NCBI RefSeq assembly: GCF_003014715.1
Contig: NZ_PYAV01000004.1
Location: forward strand, 62,001-126,000
Length of the DNA: 64,000 nt
Direction: 5' to 3'
Origin: Salsuginibacillus halophilus
GTDB taxonomy: Bacteria; Bacillota; Bacilli; Bacillales; Marinococcaceae
Numbering within the stretch: position 1 is the first letter of the stretch; the number at the start of each line of letters is the position of its first letter. The position numbers and the translations under genes are program-made. Shown piece after piece: positions 25,167 through 33,644 of the stretch. The notes under the pieces were generated by a model, which saw nothing but the letters and a program-made list of their open reading frames with translations, was not told where the DNA came from and made no database searches.

Positions 25167-25547
25167 CTATTTATAACGCGCGTGGATGTTATTTTTCTTG
25201 TAAGTTGTTCGTTGAAATTCTTCAAGTTCAAAGGAGAGTGCAAAGGGGTGTTTAGCAAAAACGTCAGCAAAGTAATCGGTCATTAAGGCAAATATTTCAT
25301 CAGAAACTTTCTGCTTTTCCGCCTCTGAGCGACCTTGGCCGATCTTCAGCTTCGCGTGAATGAAGGTATCATCTTCACAGCTTCCATCGGCAACGACATA
25401 GTCTTCAAGCTTAATCGCCCGTGAGCGGATGCCCCCAGTAGGAAAGCATCCTTGGGCAATGATCGTTTCATTTACTTGCTGAAGAAAACGGTGCAAGTCA
25501 AGATCCTCATTCAAATTATCGGTGTATTCAACTATGAAATGTGGCAT
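25167..25547 (-). CDS. hpaF: 5-carboxymethyl-2-hydroxymuconate delta-isomerase
   Basis: A 126-residue tautomerase-superfamily protein of the CHMI type. Pro2, which becomes the N-terminal catalytic base after Met removal (MPHFIVEYTDN), is present, as is the family pattern ending in FELEEFQRTTYKKNNIHARY. It isomerises 5-carboxymethyl-2-hydroxymuconate in homoprotocatechuate meta-cleavage. It is the last gene of a leftward operon with two FAH-family genes. The start has AAAGGAG 8 bases upstream. Confidence 0.92.
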   Translation of the reverse strand: MPHFIVEYTDNLNEDLDLHRFLQQVNETIIAQGCFPTGGIRSRAIKLEDYVVADGSCEDDTFIHAKLKIGQGRSEAEKQKVSDEIFALMTDYFADVFAKHPFALSFELEEFQRTTYKKNNIHARYK

Positions 25548-25562
25548 CGTCGACTCCTTTCC

Positions 25563-26324
25563 TTACGCCTTTTGAAAGGTTTGATCACTCGCGATGTAAT
25601 TTCGCAGACTGCCGATGGATTCAATTTCAGTAATAACTTCATCACCTGGGTGAACGCCGGTAGTTCCTTTAGGTGTGCCTGTTAAAATAATGTCGTTCTC
25701 GTTTAACGTCATGAAACTGCTAAAATAAGCAATTAAATCTGAAACGTCGAAAATCATGTCCTTTGTACTGCCTTCTTGAACAGTCTTACCATTGATTTGT
25801 GTACGAATCGACAAGTTCATCGGGTCCTTTATATCATCGCGGTCAACAAGCCACGGACCGATCGGGGTGCACGTATCCCGGTTTTTAACGCGCAGGTTCG
25901 GCCGGTAGTAGTTTTCAAGATAGTCCCGGATCGCATAGTCGTTTGCGACAGTGTAACCTTTTACGTATTCATAGGCATTTTCTTTTGCAACATCTTTAGC
26001 TTCTTTTCCGATCACAACACCGAGTTCGCATTCGTAGTGCATCAGTTCCACTTCTTCCGGTCGTTTCGTAGACGCATTGTGACCGATTAACGTGTTAGGT
26101 CCTTTTAAAAATGCGAGTGGCTCTTTTGGTGCTTGAAACGAAAGTTCTGAAGCGTGATCGGCATAATTCAGCCCAAGTGCAAAAATCGTTCTCGGCTCGA
26201 CAGGGGAGAGCCACGTCACTTCTGTTTCAGTAAAGGTGCGTCCGTCTGGCAGTTGAACACGGCCATCATCGGTGGCACTAGCTTGATGAACAGCACCACC
26301 TGCAGCAACAATTGCATGTTTCAC
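25563..26324 (-). CDS. Fumarylacetoacetate hydrolase-family protein (HpaG-type, second)
   Basis: A 253-residue FAH-fold protein. Metal-site and lid residues are seen in GLNYADHASE, HYECELGVVIGK (the ExE metal motif), KGYTVANDYAIRDY and ILTGTPKGT. In homoprotocatechuate degradation such proteins decarboxylate 5-oxopent-3-ene-1,2,5-tricarboxylate or isomerise the product; the hydratase HpaH belongs to the same superfamily. It starts at a GTG with AAAGGAGG upstream, and lies 15 bases before hpaF. Which of the three roles it has is not decidable here. Confidence 0.85.
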   Translation of the reverse strand: MKHAIVAAGGAVHQASATDDGRVQLPDGRTFTETEVTWLSPVEPRTIFALGLNYADHASELSFQAPKEPLAFLKGPNTLIGHNASTKRPEEVELMHYECELGVVIGKEAKDVAKENAYEYVKGYTVANDYAIRDYLENYYRPNLRVKNRDTCTPIGPWLVDRDDIKDPMNLSIRTQINGKTVQEGSTKDMIFDVSDLIAYFSSFMTLNENDIILTGTPKGTTGVHPGDEVITEIESIGSLRNYIASDQTFQKA

Positions 26325-26352
26325 GGTTGAGTTCCTCCTTTAATTTAAATCG

Positions 26353-27120
26353 TTAAGATTCAGACGTTATTGTATTGGTTAAAGAGCCAACCTCCTGCAC
26401 GTGAACGGTGACTTCATCACCTGCTTGAGCAGTAGGTGCGTTATCAGGCACGCCGACGATCAAGGTGTCACCTGCATAAAACGTCATAAAGGCTGTAATA
26501 TCAGCGATGAGCTGAGGAATGCTGCGGACGAGGTTGCTCGTTGAATGAGACATCTTTAATTCGCCATTAATATACACATAGATATCAAGGTCGTCAGGGT
26601 TGTTGATTTGATCTGCTTGGATAAGCCAAGGGCCTGCTGGACAAAATTTGTCGCGCGCTTTTTCTTTAATCGCCGGCCGGTGCACGCTTTCATGGGGAAT
26701 ACTGAGATCATTGATGACGGTGTAGCCTTTAATGTAATTGAAAGCTTCCTCTTTTGTTACCTGAGTTGCCGTTTCGTTAAAAACAACGCCGAGCGAAGGG
26801 CCGGTTTGTAAATACGATTCATGGTTTGGCAACGGAATCGATGCCTTTTCAGCTGTAATCGTATTGATTGGCTTAATGTACATCACCGGTGCTTCAGGTG
26901 GTGCTTTATACGGTTCTTGTTCAAATGCATGCTTATAATTTTCTAACGTATCTTTAAAATTTAAAGCAGCGCCGTAAACCGTCCCGCTAATGGGTGCATT
27001 GAACGTAACATCATGTTTTTTATAACGATCATTTTGATAAATTAGCTCGTTTTGATCAGGATCTACGTTGACTTGCACAGGTATCTTTGAATCACTGAAA
27101 TAGGCTTTGCTTTTCATCAT
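26353..27120 (-). CDS. Fumarylacetoacetate hydrolase-family protein (HpaG-type, first)
   Basis: A 255-residue FAH-fold protein, first gene of the leftward operon. It resembles the HpaG1 half of the bifunctional HpcE/HpaG enzyme: GAALNFKDTLENYK, PLPNHESYLQTGPSLGVVF and IVGVPDNAPTAQAGDEV. The ExE metal motif is not as clean as in the second protein: the segment reads TGPSLGVVF where that one has YECELGVVI. It could therefore be a structural partner lacking metal or a distinct isomerase. An 18-bp palindromic operator lies 46 bases before the start. Confidence 0.78.
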   Translation of the reverse strand: MMKSKAYFSDSKIPVQVNVDPDQNELIYQNDRYKKHDVTFNAPISGTVYGAALNFKDTLENYKHAFEQEPYKAPPEAPVMYIKPINTITAEKASIPLPNHESYLQTGPSLGVVFNETATQVTKEEAFNYIKGYTVINDLSIPHESVHRPAIKEKARDKFCPAGPWLIQADQINNPDDLDIYVYINGELKMSHSTSNLVRSIPQLIADITAFMTFYAGDTLIVGVPDNAPTAQAGDEVTVHVQEVGSLTNTITSES

Positions 27121-27165
27121 AAATTATGCAGCTCCTAACGTACGAGGTAGATTATACTATTAATT

Positions 27166-27183
27166 ATATATGATATTATATAT
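27166..27183 (-). promoter_or_regulatory. Candidate HPA-cluster GntR operator 1
   Basis: ATATATGATATTATATAT, close to the palindromes at 29440-29457 and 36586-36603. It lies before the leftward fah-hpaF operon. Confidence 0.6.
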
Positions 27184-27309
27184 GATTTCTGATACAACTT
27201 CAAACGAATTTTCTAAATTTTCAACTGTTAATATGAGTGGTCCTGAGATGATTGAAAAGCTAAACCTAATCAATAGAGGTGTCACAGCTAAAATGACATG
27301 TGGGAATAG

Positions 27310-27362
27310 AAAAAGCTCCCCATGACGTTAAAAAGACTTTAACTGTCTATCTTTAGGGGAGC
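27310..27362 (-). terminator. Terminator of the nitroreductase gene
   Basis: On the minus strand a GCTCCCC / GGGGAGC stem with a long AT-rich loop is followed by CTTTTT. It lies 18 bases after the nitroreductase stop. Confidence 0.75.
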
Positions 27363-27380
27363 GTATTAATACCGGTATTT

Positions 27381-28055
27381 CTAAATGTAAGTCACGAGTT
27401 CTTCAAGGGGCAGCCGGCTTTTCTCCCGCGGCGGATCTTCGGCACGGTAGCCAAAAGCTGCCATAACGGATACATCGTAGCGATTAGGATCCATGAGGGA
27501 GGTTTCTATCAGCCACTGTCTAACACGGTCATAATCAAACCCTTCAATTGGACAAGAGTCGATGCCGATCTGCGCGGCGGCTGTCATCATGTTGCCGAGA
27601 GCAATATACGTTTGTTTTTGCGACCAGTCCAGCAGACGTACCTTATCTGTTAAGATGTTGATCATATCTCCTTGAAACATTTCGTACGCCGGAACCATGT
27701 GCTCATCGAACGTCTCCTCTGGCATTCCTTTCACTTCGGTATACATCGATTTAAAATAATCAGAATCAAATCGTACGTCGCGTCTTGAAAGAATAATGAC
27801 GAAATGGCTGGCGGTTTTCAGCTGCTCGGCTCCCCCTGGGGTCATGTCAATTAAAGCGTCGCGCATGTCTTCATTTTGAATAATGAGAAAGCGCCAAGGC
27901 TCTAACCCAACGGAACTTGGCGACAGCCGGCCGGTTTCAAGAATGAACTGAAAATCACTTTCTGAGATTAATTCGTCTGAAGAAAATGCTTTTGTAGCAT
28001 GACGAAAGTGAAATGCCTTCAAGATTTCTGCTTTTTGTACATCTTTTGTATCCAT
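27381..28055 (-). CDS. Nitroreductase-family NAD(P)H oxidoreductase
   Basis: About 224 residues from ATG 28055, which has AAGGGGTGA at good distance; the longer frame to 28082 lacks a site. It is an FMN-dependent nitroreductase: RHATKAF near the N-terminus (FMN phosphate Arg), LSPSSVGLEPWRF, and GIDSCPIEGFDYDRV. Members reduce nitro compounds, quinones or flavins. It lies inside the hydroxyphenylacetate island but is monocistronic with its own terminator, so a role in aromatic breakdown is only suggested. Confidence 0.88.
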   Translation of the reverse strand: MDTKDVQKAEILKAFHFRHATKAFSSDELISESDFQFILETGRLSPSSVGLEPWRFLIIQNEDMRDALIDMTPGGAEQLKTASHFVIILSRRDVRFDSDYFKSMYTEVKGMPEETFDEHMVPAYEMFQGDMINILTDKVRLLDWSQKQTYIALGNMMTAAAQIGIDSCPIEGFDYDRVRQWLIETSLMDPNRYDVSVMAAFGYRAEDPPREKSRLPLEELVTYI

Positions 28056-28152
28056 CGTTTCACCCCTTACGTGTTGTTCCATGATCTATCGTAGGTGAGC
28101 TGGATTCATGCAGCAACAATAACGACTCGAGCATTCCTCTATAACGTAAACG

Positions 28153-28182
28153 ACCCCCACCTCAATGTGATCAGGTGGGGGT
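28153..28182 (-). terminator. Hairpin next to MITE copy 2, probable old terminator of the GntR gene
   Basis: A perfect 10-bp stem ACCCCCACCT / AGGTGGGGGT lies downstream of the minus-strand GntR gene, separated from it by MITE copy 2. No clear T-run follows. Confidence 0.5.
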
Positions 28183-28228
28183 TGCGAATATGAATAATGA
28201 AAAAAACGGGACTGGCTTTTAAGACGAT

Positions 28229-28764
28229 AAAAACCGAAAAATGAACGTGACCTTCACTTCAGACGGACGCTTTCCCGAGGGCTTGGCTTCAGCTAACTTG
28301 TTCGAATTGATTTCCATTCGAACAAGTGGATCTTCAGCCTGCGCTTCATCCTCTGGGAGTCGCCGTCTTTCGTTTCGGTCACTTGTCAATTTAAAGATCA
28401 GTAAGCATTTTTCATGTATATGGTTCGTTGCATTACTCATAAAGCGTCGTTATGAAATGGATTTATGAAATGAATTCATGTAGTTATTGCTTGATAAAAA
28501 GGATCTCTACAATTCATGACCAGCAAATGACGCAAGGCTGACAAGCATCGGCGGCGACGCCTACGGGAACAGTACGAGCCGAAAATCCCACAGGCAGCGG
28601 TTGTCTGCCGAGGAAGTTGAGGAGGTACAAGAGGCTAAGAAGACACGGTGCGATCAAGCGTTAGCGCAGATCAAACCGATGTCGCACTTGTGCCCTCCGG
28701 GTGCAAGCGTCCGCCGAAAAGCGACGTCAGCCTTCGCTTTTCTTTAAAGTTTGTCGATAGTTTG
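28229..28764 (+). mobile_element. MITE-like element, copy 2 (left end lost)
   Basis: Part A (28240-28390) and part B (28534-28734) closely match copy 1, and the right end is AAAGTTTGTCGATAGTTTG. The left terminal repeat is missing. Part B carries an extra internal stretch (about 28632-28708) of which copy 4 has a shortened form. It fills the gap between the GntR and nitroreductase genes. Confidence 0.8.
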
Positions 28765-28772
28765 AAACGGAT

Positions 28773-29429
28773 TTAGTCAGTTAATTGCGTTTTTTTGTAA
28801 GCTTCAAGCGTGTTTAACTTATGCTTACGGGTATGTTCTTCAATCTCCTGGGTTGAGGCACCTGCTTCTAAAAGTGAAACGAGCTTTGCGTGCTCTTCAA
28901 TTGAAGCTGGTGCACGCATCGGAAATAATGTAAATGCAGTGTGACGCACCGTATCGAGCCTGGCCCATGACTCTTTAATATCCGTAATCAGCAGTTGGTT
29001 CGGGCAGAGGTCGTAAATGAGAAAGTGAAACTGTTTGTTCAACGCACTAAGGGTTTGAAAGTCATATTCACTTAAAGCGGTCTGCATCGCTTCATTTAAA
29101 CGCTTGAGTTCCCCGATGTCTTTTTCAGTCATATGCGAGGCACTCAGTGCAGTGGCATAGCCTTCTAACACGGCTAAAAGCTCCAGGGTCTGCATATATA
29201 TTTTTTCATCAATCGAATGAACGACAGGACCTGTATTTGGTTTATACTCAATCAGTTTGTCTGCCTCTAAGCGGCGGATCGCTTCACGGACAGGGATGAC
29301 ACTTGAACCGACCTCCTTTGCAATTTGATCGAGTATAATTCTTTGTCCGGCAGCGTATGTGCCATCAAGAATACGGCTTTTAATGACATCGTAAGCATGT
29401 TTGGTTTTATTGATTTTTTCGTTTGTCAT
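28773..29429 (-). CDS. GntR-family regulator with FCD domain
   Basis: About 218 residues from ATG 29429; two upstream ATGs in the frame fall within or beside the palindrome at 29440-29457, so they are less likely. None of the starts has a clear ribosome binding site, so translation may be weak or the transcript nearly leaderless. A winged helix (GQRIILDQIAKEVGSSVIPVREAIRRLEADKL) precedes an FCD ligand domain. An 18-bp palindrome lies at its own promoter, at the fah-hpaF operon and at the dapA-like gene. It is the likely local regulator of the hydroxyphenylacetate island. Confidence 0.88.
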   Translation of the reverse strand: MTNEKINKTKHAYDVIKSRILDGTYAAGQRIILDQIAKEVGSSVIPVREAIRRLEADKLIEYKPNTGPVVHSIDEKIYMQTLELLAVLEGYATALSASHMTEKDIGELKRLNEAMQTALSEYDFQTLSALNKQFHFLIYDLCPNQLLITDIKESWARLDTVRHTAFTLFPMRAPASIEEHAKLVSLLEAGASTQEIEEHTRKHKLNTLEAYKKTQLTD

Positions 29430-29439
29430 ACAAAACATT

Positions 29440-29457
29440 ATATATGAATTCATATAT
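29440..29457 (-). promoter_or_regulatory. Candidate HPA-cluster GntR operator 2 (autoregulatory)
   Basis: ATATATGAATTCATATAT, a perfect 18-bp palindrome 10 bases before the likely GntR start. Confidence 0.65.
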
Positions 29458-29537
29458 GTTCACAATGCACTCCGGTACAACCGCCCAGGGGGGTGTTGGC
29501 TGGTTATGAAAAGCATTTAGTCTAGTTCATTTTAATA

Positions 29538-30422
29538 TCAAGTCACTTCAAAACGCTGAAGCAGCTGTTCGGCTGCTTTCGTTAAATATTGATCTTTTTT
29601 CCATATGAAACCGAGATCTGCTTCAAACGCAATGTCTTCTAGGTGGAAGGAGCGAATGTTTGGGTAAGCAAAACCTGCAAGCGAAGCCTTTGGTATAATC
29701 GTCGCGCCCACCCCGGCATTTACCAATGATAAAAGCATCGAAGCATCCGGGCACTCACAAATAATGTTCGGCTTAAATCCGTGACGTTCACATTCCTGCA
29801 CAATTAACTCAAACTGTCCAGCGCCGCTCACACGGTGTAAAAGCATTAAAGGGGTATTCTTTAATTCACTTAAAGATAAGGTATGCCGATCCTCAGCGGT
29901 ACTTTCCCACGAGGCTGGAATTACAGCAACATACGGTTCTGAAGGAAGGGGCAGCATCGAAAACTTGGTGGTATCTGCAGGCAGACGGACAAGAGCCAGC
30001 TCAATTTCACGTTGTAACAACATTTCAGACAGCGTATAAGTATCACCTTCGCGCAGCTGATAAGTAAGGTTTGGGTGATTTTCCCGGAGTGCAAGCAGCT
30101 GCGGCGGCAGGTGGGAAAAGCAGGATTTATTTGAGCCGATAGAGAGCTTACCGCGGATCCCTTCGCTTGTTTCTTTCACTTCAGTGATCGTATCCTCCAA
30201 ATCTTCAAGCAGCCCTTTAGCCCGCTCGTATAGCACCTCACCTACCGGAGTTAACACCATTTTTCGTTCATCTTTTTCAAACAATGTACAATTAAAAGAT
30301 TCTTCAAGCCGTTTCAGCTGCTGACTTAGCGGCGGCTGCGCCATGTGCAGTTTCTTTGCAGCCTTGGTCACTTGTCCCTCTTCCGCAACGGTACAAAAAT
30401 AACGCATTTGTTTGAAGTCCAT
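29538..30422 (-). CDS. LysR-family transcriptional regulator
   Basis: About 294 residues from ATG 30422 (AGGAGG at 30429-30434). The frame runs on to 30788, crossing the hpaE start, but that extension is not credible. The N-terminal winged helix (MDFKQMRYFCTVAEEGQVTKAAKKLHMAQPPLSQQLKRLE) and the C-terminal periplasmic-binding-like effector domain are typical. It is divergent from hpaE across 174 bases, the classic layout for LysR control of a catabolic operon, so a hydroxyphenylacetate-pathway compound is the likely co-inducer. Confidence 0.92.
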   Translation of the reverse strand: MDFKQMRYFCTVAEEGQVTKAAKKLHMAQPPLSQQLKRLEESFNCTLFEKDERKMVLTPVGEVLYERAKGLLEDLEDTITEVKETSEGIRGKLSIGSNKSCFSHLPPQLLALRENHPNLTYQLREGDTYTLSEMLLQREIELALVRLPADTTKFSMLPLPSEPYVAVIPASWESTAEDRHTLSLSELKNTPLMLLHRVSGAGQFELIVQECERHGFKPNIICECPDASMLLSLVNAGVGATIIPKASLAGFAYPNIRSFHLEDIAFEADLGFIWKKDQYLTKAAEQLLQRFEVT

Positions 30423-30566
30423 TTTTGACCTCCTGACTATGTATATCAAAAATATATACAATAGATACTTTTTTAATATTTTTAATATATTATAGCCCGT
30501 GCTATATTTGAGTTGCAAATAATTCAGACAATTTAATAATTTTTCGTATTTTTTATTACGCTTAAA

Positions 30567-30580
30567 AGAAAGCGCTATCA
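30567..30580 (+). promoter_or_regulatory. Candidate CcpA cre site before hpaE
   Basis: AGAAAGCGCTATCA matches 13 of 14 cre positions and lies directly before the hpaE ribosome binding site. Confidence 0.6.
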
Positions 30581-30596
30581 AAAGGAGGATAAGGAT

Positions 30597-32120
30597 ATGA
30601 GTTCGAACAGCGTGTCGGTTGTGAATCAAACGAGAGAAGAAGTGAAAAATGCTGTGAAAGACATTCAGCTTTATATTGATGGTCAATTTGTAAATGCAAA
30701 AAGCCATGATCCTTTCGTAAACTATGACCCTTTTAAAAATGAGGAAATTAATCAGGTGGCGCACGGAGGAAAAGAAGACATTGATCAAGCGGTAGCTGCG
30801 GCTCGTAAAGCCTTTAAAGGTGAGTGGGGGCGCATGCCATTAAAAGAGCGGTTAAGCTATATTCATAAAATTGCAGATCTTGTAGATGAGCATATTGAAG
30901 AAATCGCACCGCTTGAGTCATTTGATACAGGGCTGCCGATCAGTCAAACGCGCAAGATGGTTGCCCGGGCGGCAAATAACTTTCGTTTCTATGCGGAGAT
31001 GGTTTCCTCCCGCCTTGTCGGTGAAGTGTATCCAGTTGATGATGAATTCATTAACTACACGGTGTATAACCCGGTGGGTGTTGCTGGTTTAATCACACCG
31101 TGGAATGCGCCGTTTATGTTGGAGACGTGGAAAATCGCACCGGCCCTTGCCACAGGAAACACGGTCGTTTTAAAGCCGGCAGAATGGTCGCCGCTTACAG
31201 CGAACCGTCTAGCAGAAATTATTGATAAGGCAGGGCTTCCGGATGGGGTGTTTAACGTCGTTCACGGTCACGGTGAAACCGCAGGTGCCTCCCTGGTCGC
31301 TCACCCGGATGTAGAGTTGATTTCATTCACGGGTGAAACAAAAACTGGTTCGGAAATCATGAAAAACGGTGCCGACTCCTTAAAAGACTTTTCGATGGAA
31401 CTCGGCGGAAAATCACCAATCATCGTGTTTGATGATGCGGATGTAGAACGGGCACTCGATGCTTGCACGTGGGGGATCTTCTCCTTTAACGGTGAGAGAT
31501 GTACAGCCAACTCCCGCTTGTATGTTCATGAAAACATTGCAGAGGAGTTTATCGCCGCGTTGAAAGAACGGGTCGCAAATATTGTGGTTGGAGATCCGAT
31601 GAATGACAACACACAGGTAGGTCCGCTCATTCATCGTGAACACTATGAGAATGTGCAAAGCTATTTGAAGCTGGCTGAACAAGAAGGCTGTGAGGTCGTA
31701 AGCGGACATGTCCCAGAAGGATGTAGCTCTGGAAACTTTATTGCGCCGACAGTGCTTCTGCACGCGAATAATCAAATGCAGGTCGTGCAGGAAGAAATCT
31801 TCGGTCCGGTGCTTGCTGCGATGACGTTCACAAATGAAGAAGAAGTGATTGAAAAAGCAAACGATGTCAAATACGGTCTCGCCGGTTATGTGTGGACAAA
31901 TGATATTAAACGCGGTCACCGCGTGGCGCAGGCGGTAGAAAGCGGTATGTTGTGGGTGAATTCTCAGAATGTACGCGATCTACGTACACCGTTTGGCGGA
32001 TCAAAGCATAGCGGTATCGGGCGTGAAGGCGGTCATTATGCGTTTGAATTTTATACCGAGCCGAAAATCATCCACGTTGCTATGAGTGACCACTATATCC
32101 CGCAGTTTGGCAAGAAATAA
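30597..32120 (+). CDS. hpaE: 5-carboxymethyl-2-hydroxymuconate semialdehyde dehydrogenase
   Basis: A 507-residue NAD-dependent aldehyde dehydrogenase. Catalytic Cys is seen in FNGERCTANSR and the general base Glu in MELGGKSP; TPWNAPF and GETKTGSEIM mark the NAD site. The neighbours HpaB and HpaD make it the HpaE step, oxidising the ring-cleavage semialdehyde to 5-carboxymethyl-2-hydroxymuconate. AAAGGAGG precedes the ATG. It heads the hpaE-hpaB-hpaD transcription unit, divergent from a LysR gene and with a cre-like site. Confidence 0.92.
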   Translation: MSSNSVSVVNQTREEVKNAVKDIQLYIDGQFVNAKSHDPFVNYDPFKNEEINQVAHGGKEDIDQAVAAARKAFKGEWGRMPLKERLSYIHKIADLVDEHIEEIAPLESFDTGLPISQTRKMVARAANNFRFYAEMVSSRLVGEVYPVDDEFINYTVYNPVGVAGLITPWNAPFMLETWKIAPALATGNTVVLKPAEWSPLTANRLAEIIDKAGLPDGVFNVVHGHGETAGASLVAHPDVELISFTGETKTGSEIMKNGADSLKDFSMELGGKSPIIVFDDADVERALDACTWGIFSFNGERCTANSRLYVHENIAEEFIAALKERVANIVVGDPMNDNTQVGPLIHREHYENVQSYLKLAEQEGCEVVSGHVPEGCSSGNFIAPTVLLHANNQMQVVQEEIFGPVLAAMTFTNEEEVIEKANDVKYGLAGYVWTNDIKRGHRVAQAVESGMLWVNSQNVRDLRTPFGGSKHSGIGREGGHYAFEFYTEPKIIHVAMSDHYIPQFGKK

Positions 32121-32147
32121 TCCATCAATCGAAGAGGAGGAATTCTT

Positions 32148-33620
32148 ATGCCTGCAAAGACAGGAACAGAATACAAAGAGCGTCTCCGTCAGGCGCAGAA
32201 CAATGTTTATATTCACGGTGAGCGTGTCGATGATCCAACAACGCACCCAGCGTTTAAAAATGTCATTGATTCGATGGCTGATCTATATGATTTGCAGTAT
32301 GAAAAGCCTGAAAAGATGCTTTACACATCGCCGACGACCGGCCAAAAAGTTGGCATGACGTTCATGCAGCCAAAAACGATTGAGGACCTTGTGAAGCGTC
32401 GTGAAGCAATTCAAGAGTGGGCAAAGACCTCCGGTGGTATGATGGGGCGTTCGCCGGATTATTTGAACTCAGAAGTTATGGCGATGGGGATTGCCAATGA
32501 TCTCTTTGCTGAAGATGATCCGATGTTTGCTGAAAACGCGAGAAAATACTACGAGTACGCCCGTGAAAATGATATTAGCCTCACCCATACGTTAATTCAC
32601 CCGCAGGTAAACCGGGCAAAAGCGCAGGCACAGCAGGACGACGCGAATGTGGCGCTGCATCTGAAAGAAAAGCGTGAAGACGGTATTATTGTCGATGGTG
32701 TGCGGCTGCTTGCAACTCAAGGTGGTATTACGGATGAAATTCTCGTTTTCCCGTCCACGGTTAAGCCGGCTGGAGAAGAAGACGATCCGTATTCCCTCGC
32801 TTTTGTTGTACCAAATAATGCACCTGGCTTAAAGTATATCAGCCGCGAAGCGTTTGATTACGGACGCAGCGAGTGGGACCACCCAATGAGTAGTCGTTTT
32901 GAAGAGGGAGATGCTGTTGTTCATTTTGACAACGTATTTGTACCTTGGGATAAAGTCTTTATTTGCGGCAACTCCTCCATCTGTAACCGCACGTTCCGGG
33001 AGACAAATGCTGTGGTGCACATGTCCCATCAAGTTGTGGCTAAAAATGTCGTAAAAACGGAATTCATGCTCGGCATTATCTTAAACTTGATGGATTCCAT
33101 CGGTATTGATCAGTTCCAGCACGTTAAAGACAAAGGCACTGAAGTGATGCTGATGCTTGAAACGATGAAATCCCACCTATATCGTGCGGAACAGAACGCA
33201 CAGCTTGATAAGTGGGGAACGATGACACCGGATTATGAGGCTTTAGATGCTGCGCGTAACTGGTATCCGCGTGTATACCCGCGGATTGTTGAAATTCTTC
33301 GTATTCTCGGTGCTTCCGGCTTGATGGGCATACCAACAGAGGCTGATTTTGCCCATGAAGAAATCGGTCCGATCATTAACCGTGGTCTGCAGGCGAAAAA
33401 CTTGGAAGGTTACGAGCGGGTTAAGTTGTTCCGTCTTGCCTGGGATGTGACAATGAGTGCCTTCGGTTCAAGGCAGATGCATTATGAGTACTATTTCTTC
33501 GGGGATCCGATTAAGATGGGGATGACGTATTTTGATAACTATGAGAAACAGCCTTACAAAGATTTTGTAAACGATTTTCTTGATCAAGTGCAGGGAAGCT
33601 ACGATTTAACGCTTTCTTAA
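32148..33620 (+). CDS. hpaB: 4-hydroxyphenylacetate 3-monooxygenase, oxygenase subunit
   Basis: A 490-residue FADH2-dependent monooxygenase of the HpaB/HpaH acyl-CoA-dehydrogenase fold. Family segments include GMMGRSPDYLN, THTLIHPQVNR, VFVPWDKVFI and the C-terminal GSRQMHYEYYFFGDP. It hydroxylates 4-hydroxyphenylacetate to 3,4-dihydroxyphenylacetate with reduced FAD from the small reductase HpaC encoded at 35191. AGAGGAGG precedes the ATG, 27 bases after hpaE. Confidence 0.94.
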   Translation: MPAKTGTEYKERLRQAQNNVYIHGERVDDPTTHPAFKNVIDSMADLYDLQYEKPEKMLYTSPTTGQKVGMTFMQPKTIEDLVKRREAIQEWAKTSGGMMGRSPDYLNSEVMAMGIANDLFAEDDPMFAENARKYYEYARENDISLTHTLIHPQVNRAKAQAQQDDANVALHLKEKREDGIIVDGVRLLATQGGITDEILVFPSTVKPAGEEDDPYSLAFVVPNNAPGLKYISREAFDYGRSEWDHPMSSRFEEGDAVVHFDNVFVPWDKVFICGNSSICNRTFRETNAVVHMSHQVVAKNVVKTEFMLGIILNLMDSIGIDQFQHVKDKGTEVMLMLETMKSHLYRAEQNAQLDKWGTMTPDYEALDAARNWYPRVYPRIVEILRILGASGLMGIPTEADFAHEEIGPIINRGLQAKNLEGYERVKLFRLAWDVTMSAFGSRQMHYEYYFFGDPIKMGMTYFDNYEKQPYKDFVNDFLDQVQGSYDLTLS

Positions 33621-33644
33621 CATAAAACAAGGGGGCAGTACTTC

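Noticed and set aside
28219-28468. Open frames on both strands in MITE copy 2, with a similar minus frame in copy 4 (40733-40945)
   Set aside because: They follow the conserved DNA of part A and have no start signals. The similarity is explained by the repeat itself and not by a protein.
30423-30788. N-terminal extension of the LysR gene
   Set aside because: It overlaps the hpaE start and the divergent promoter; the ATG at 30422 has a good ribosome binding site and gives normal LysR length.
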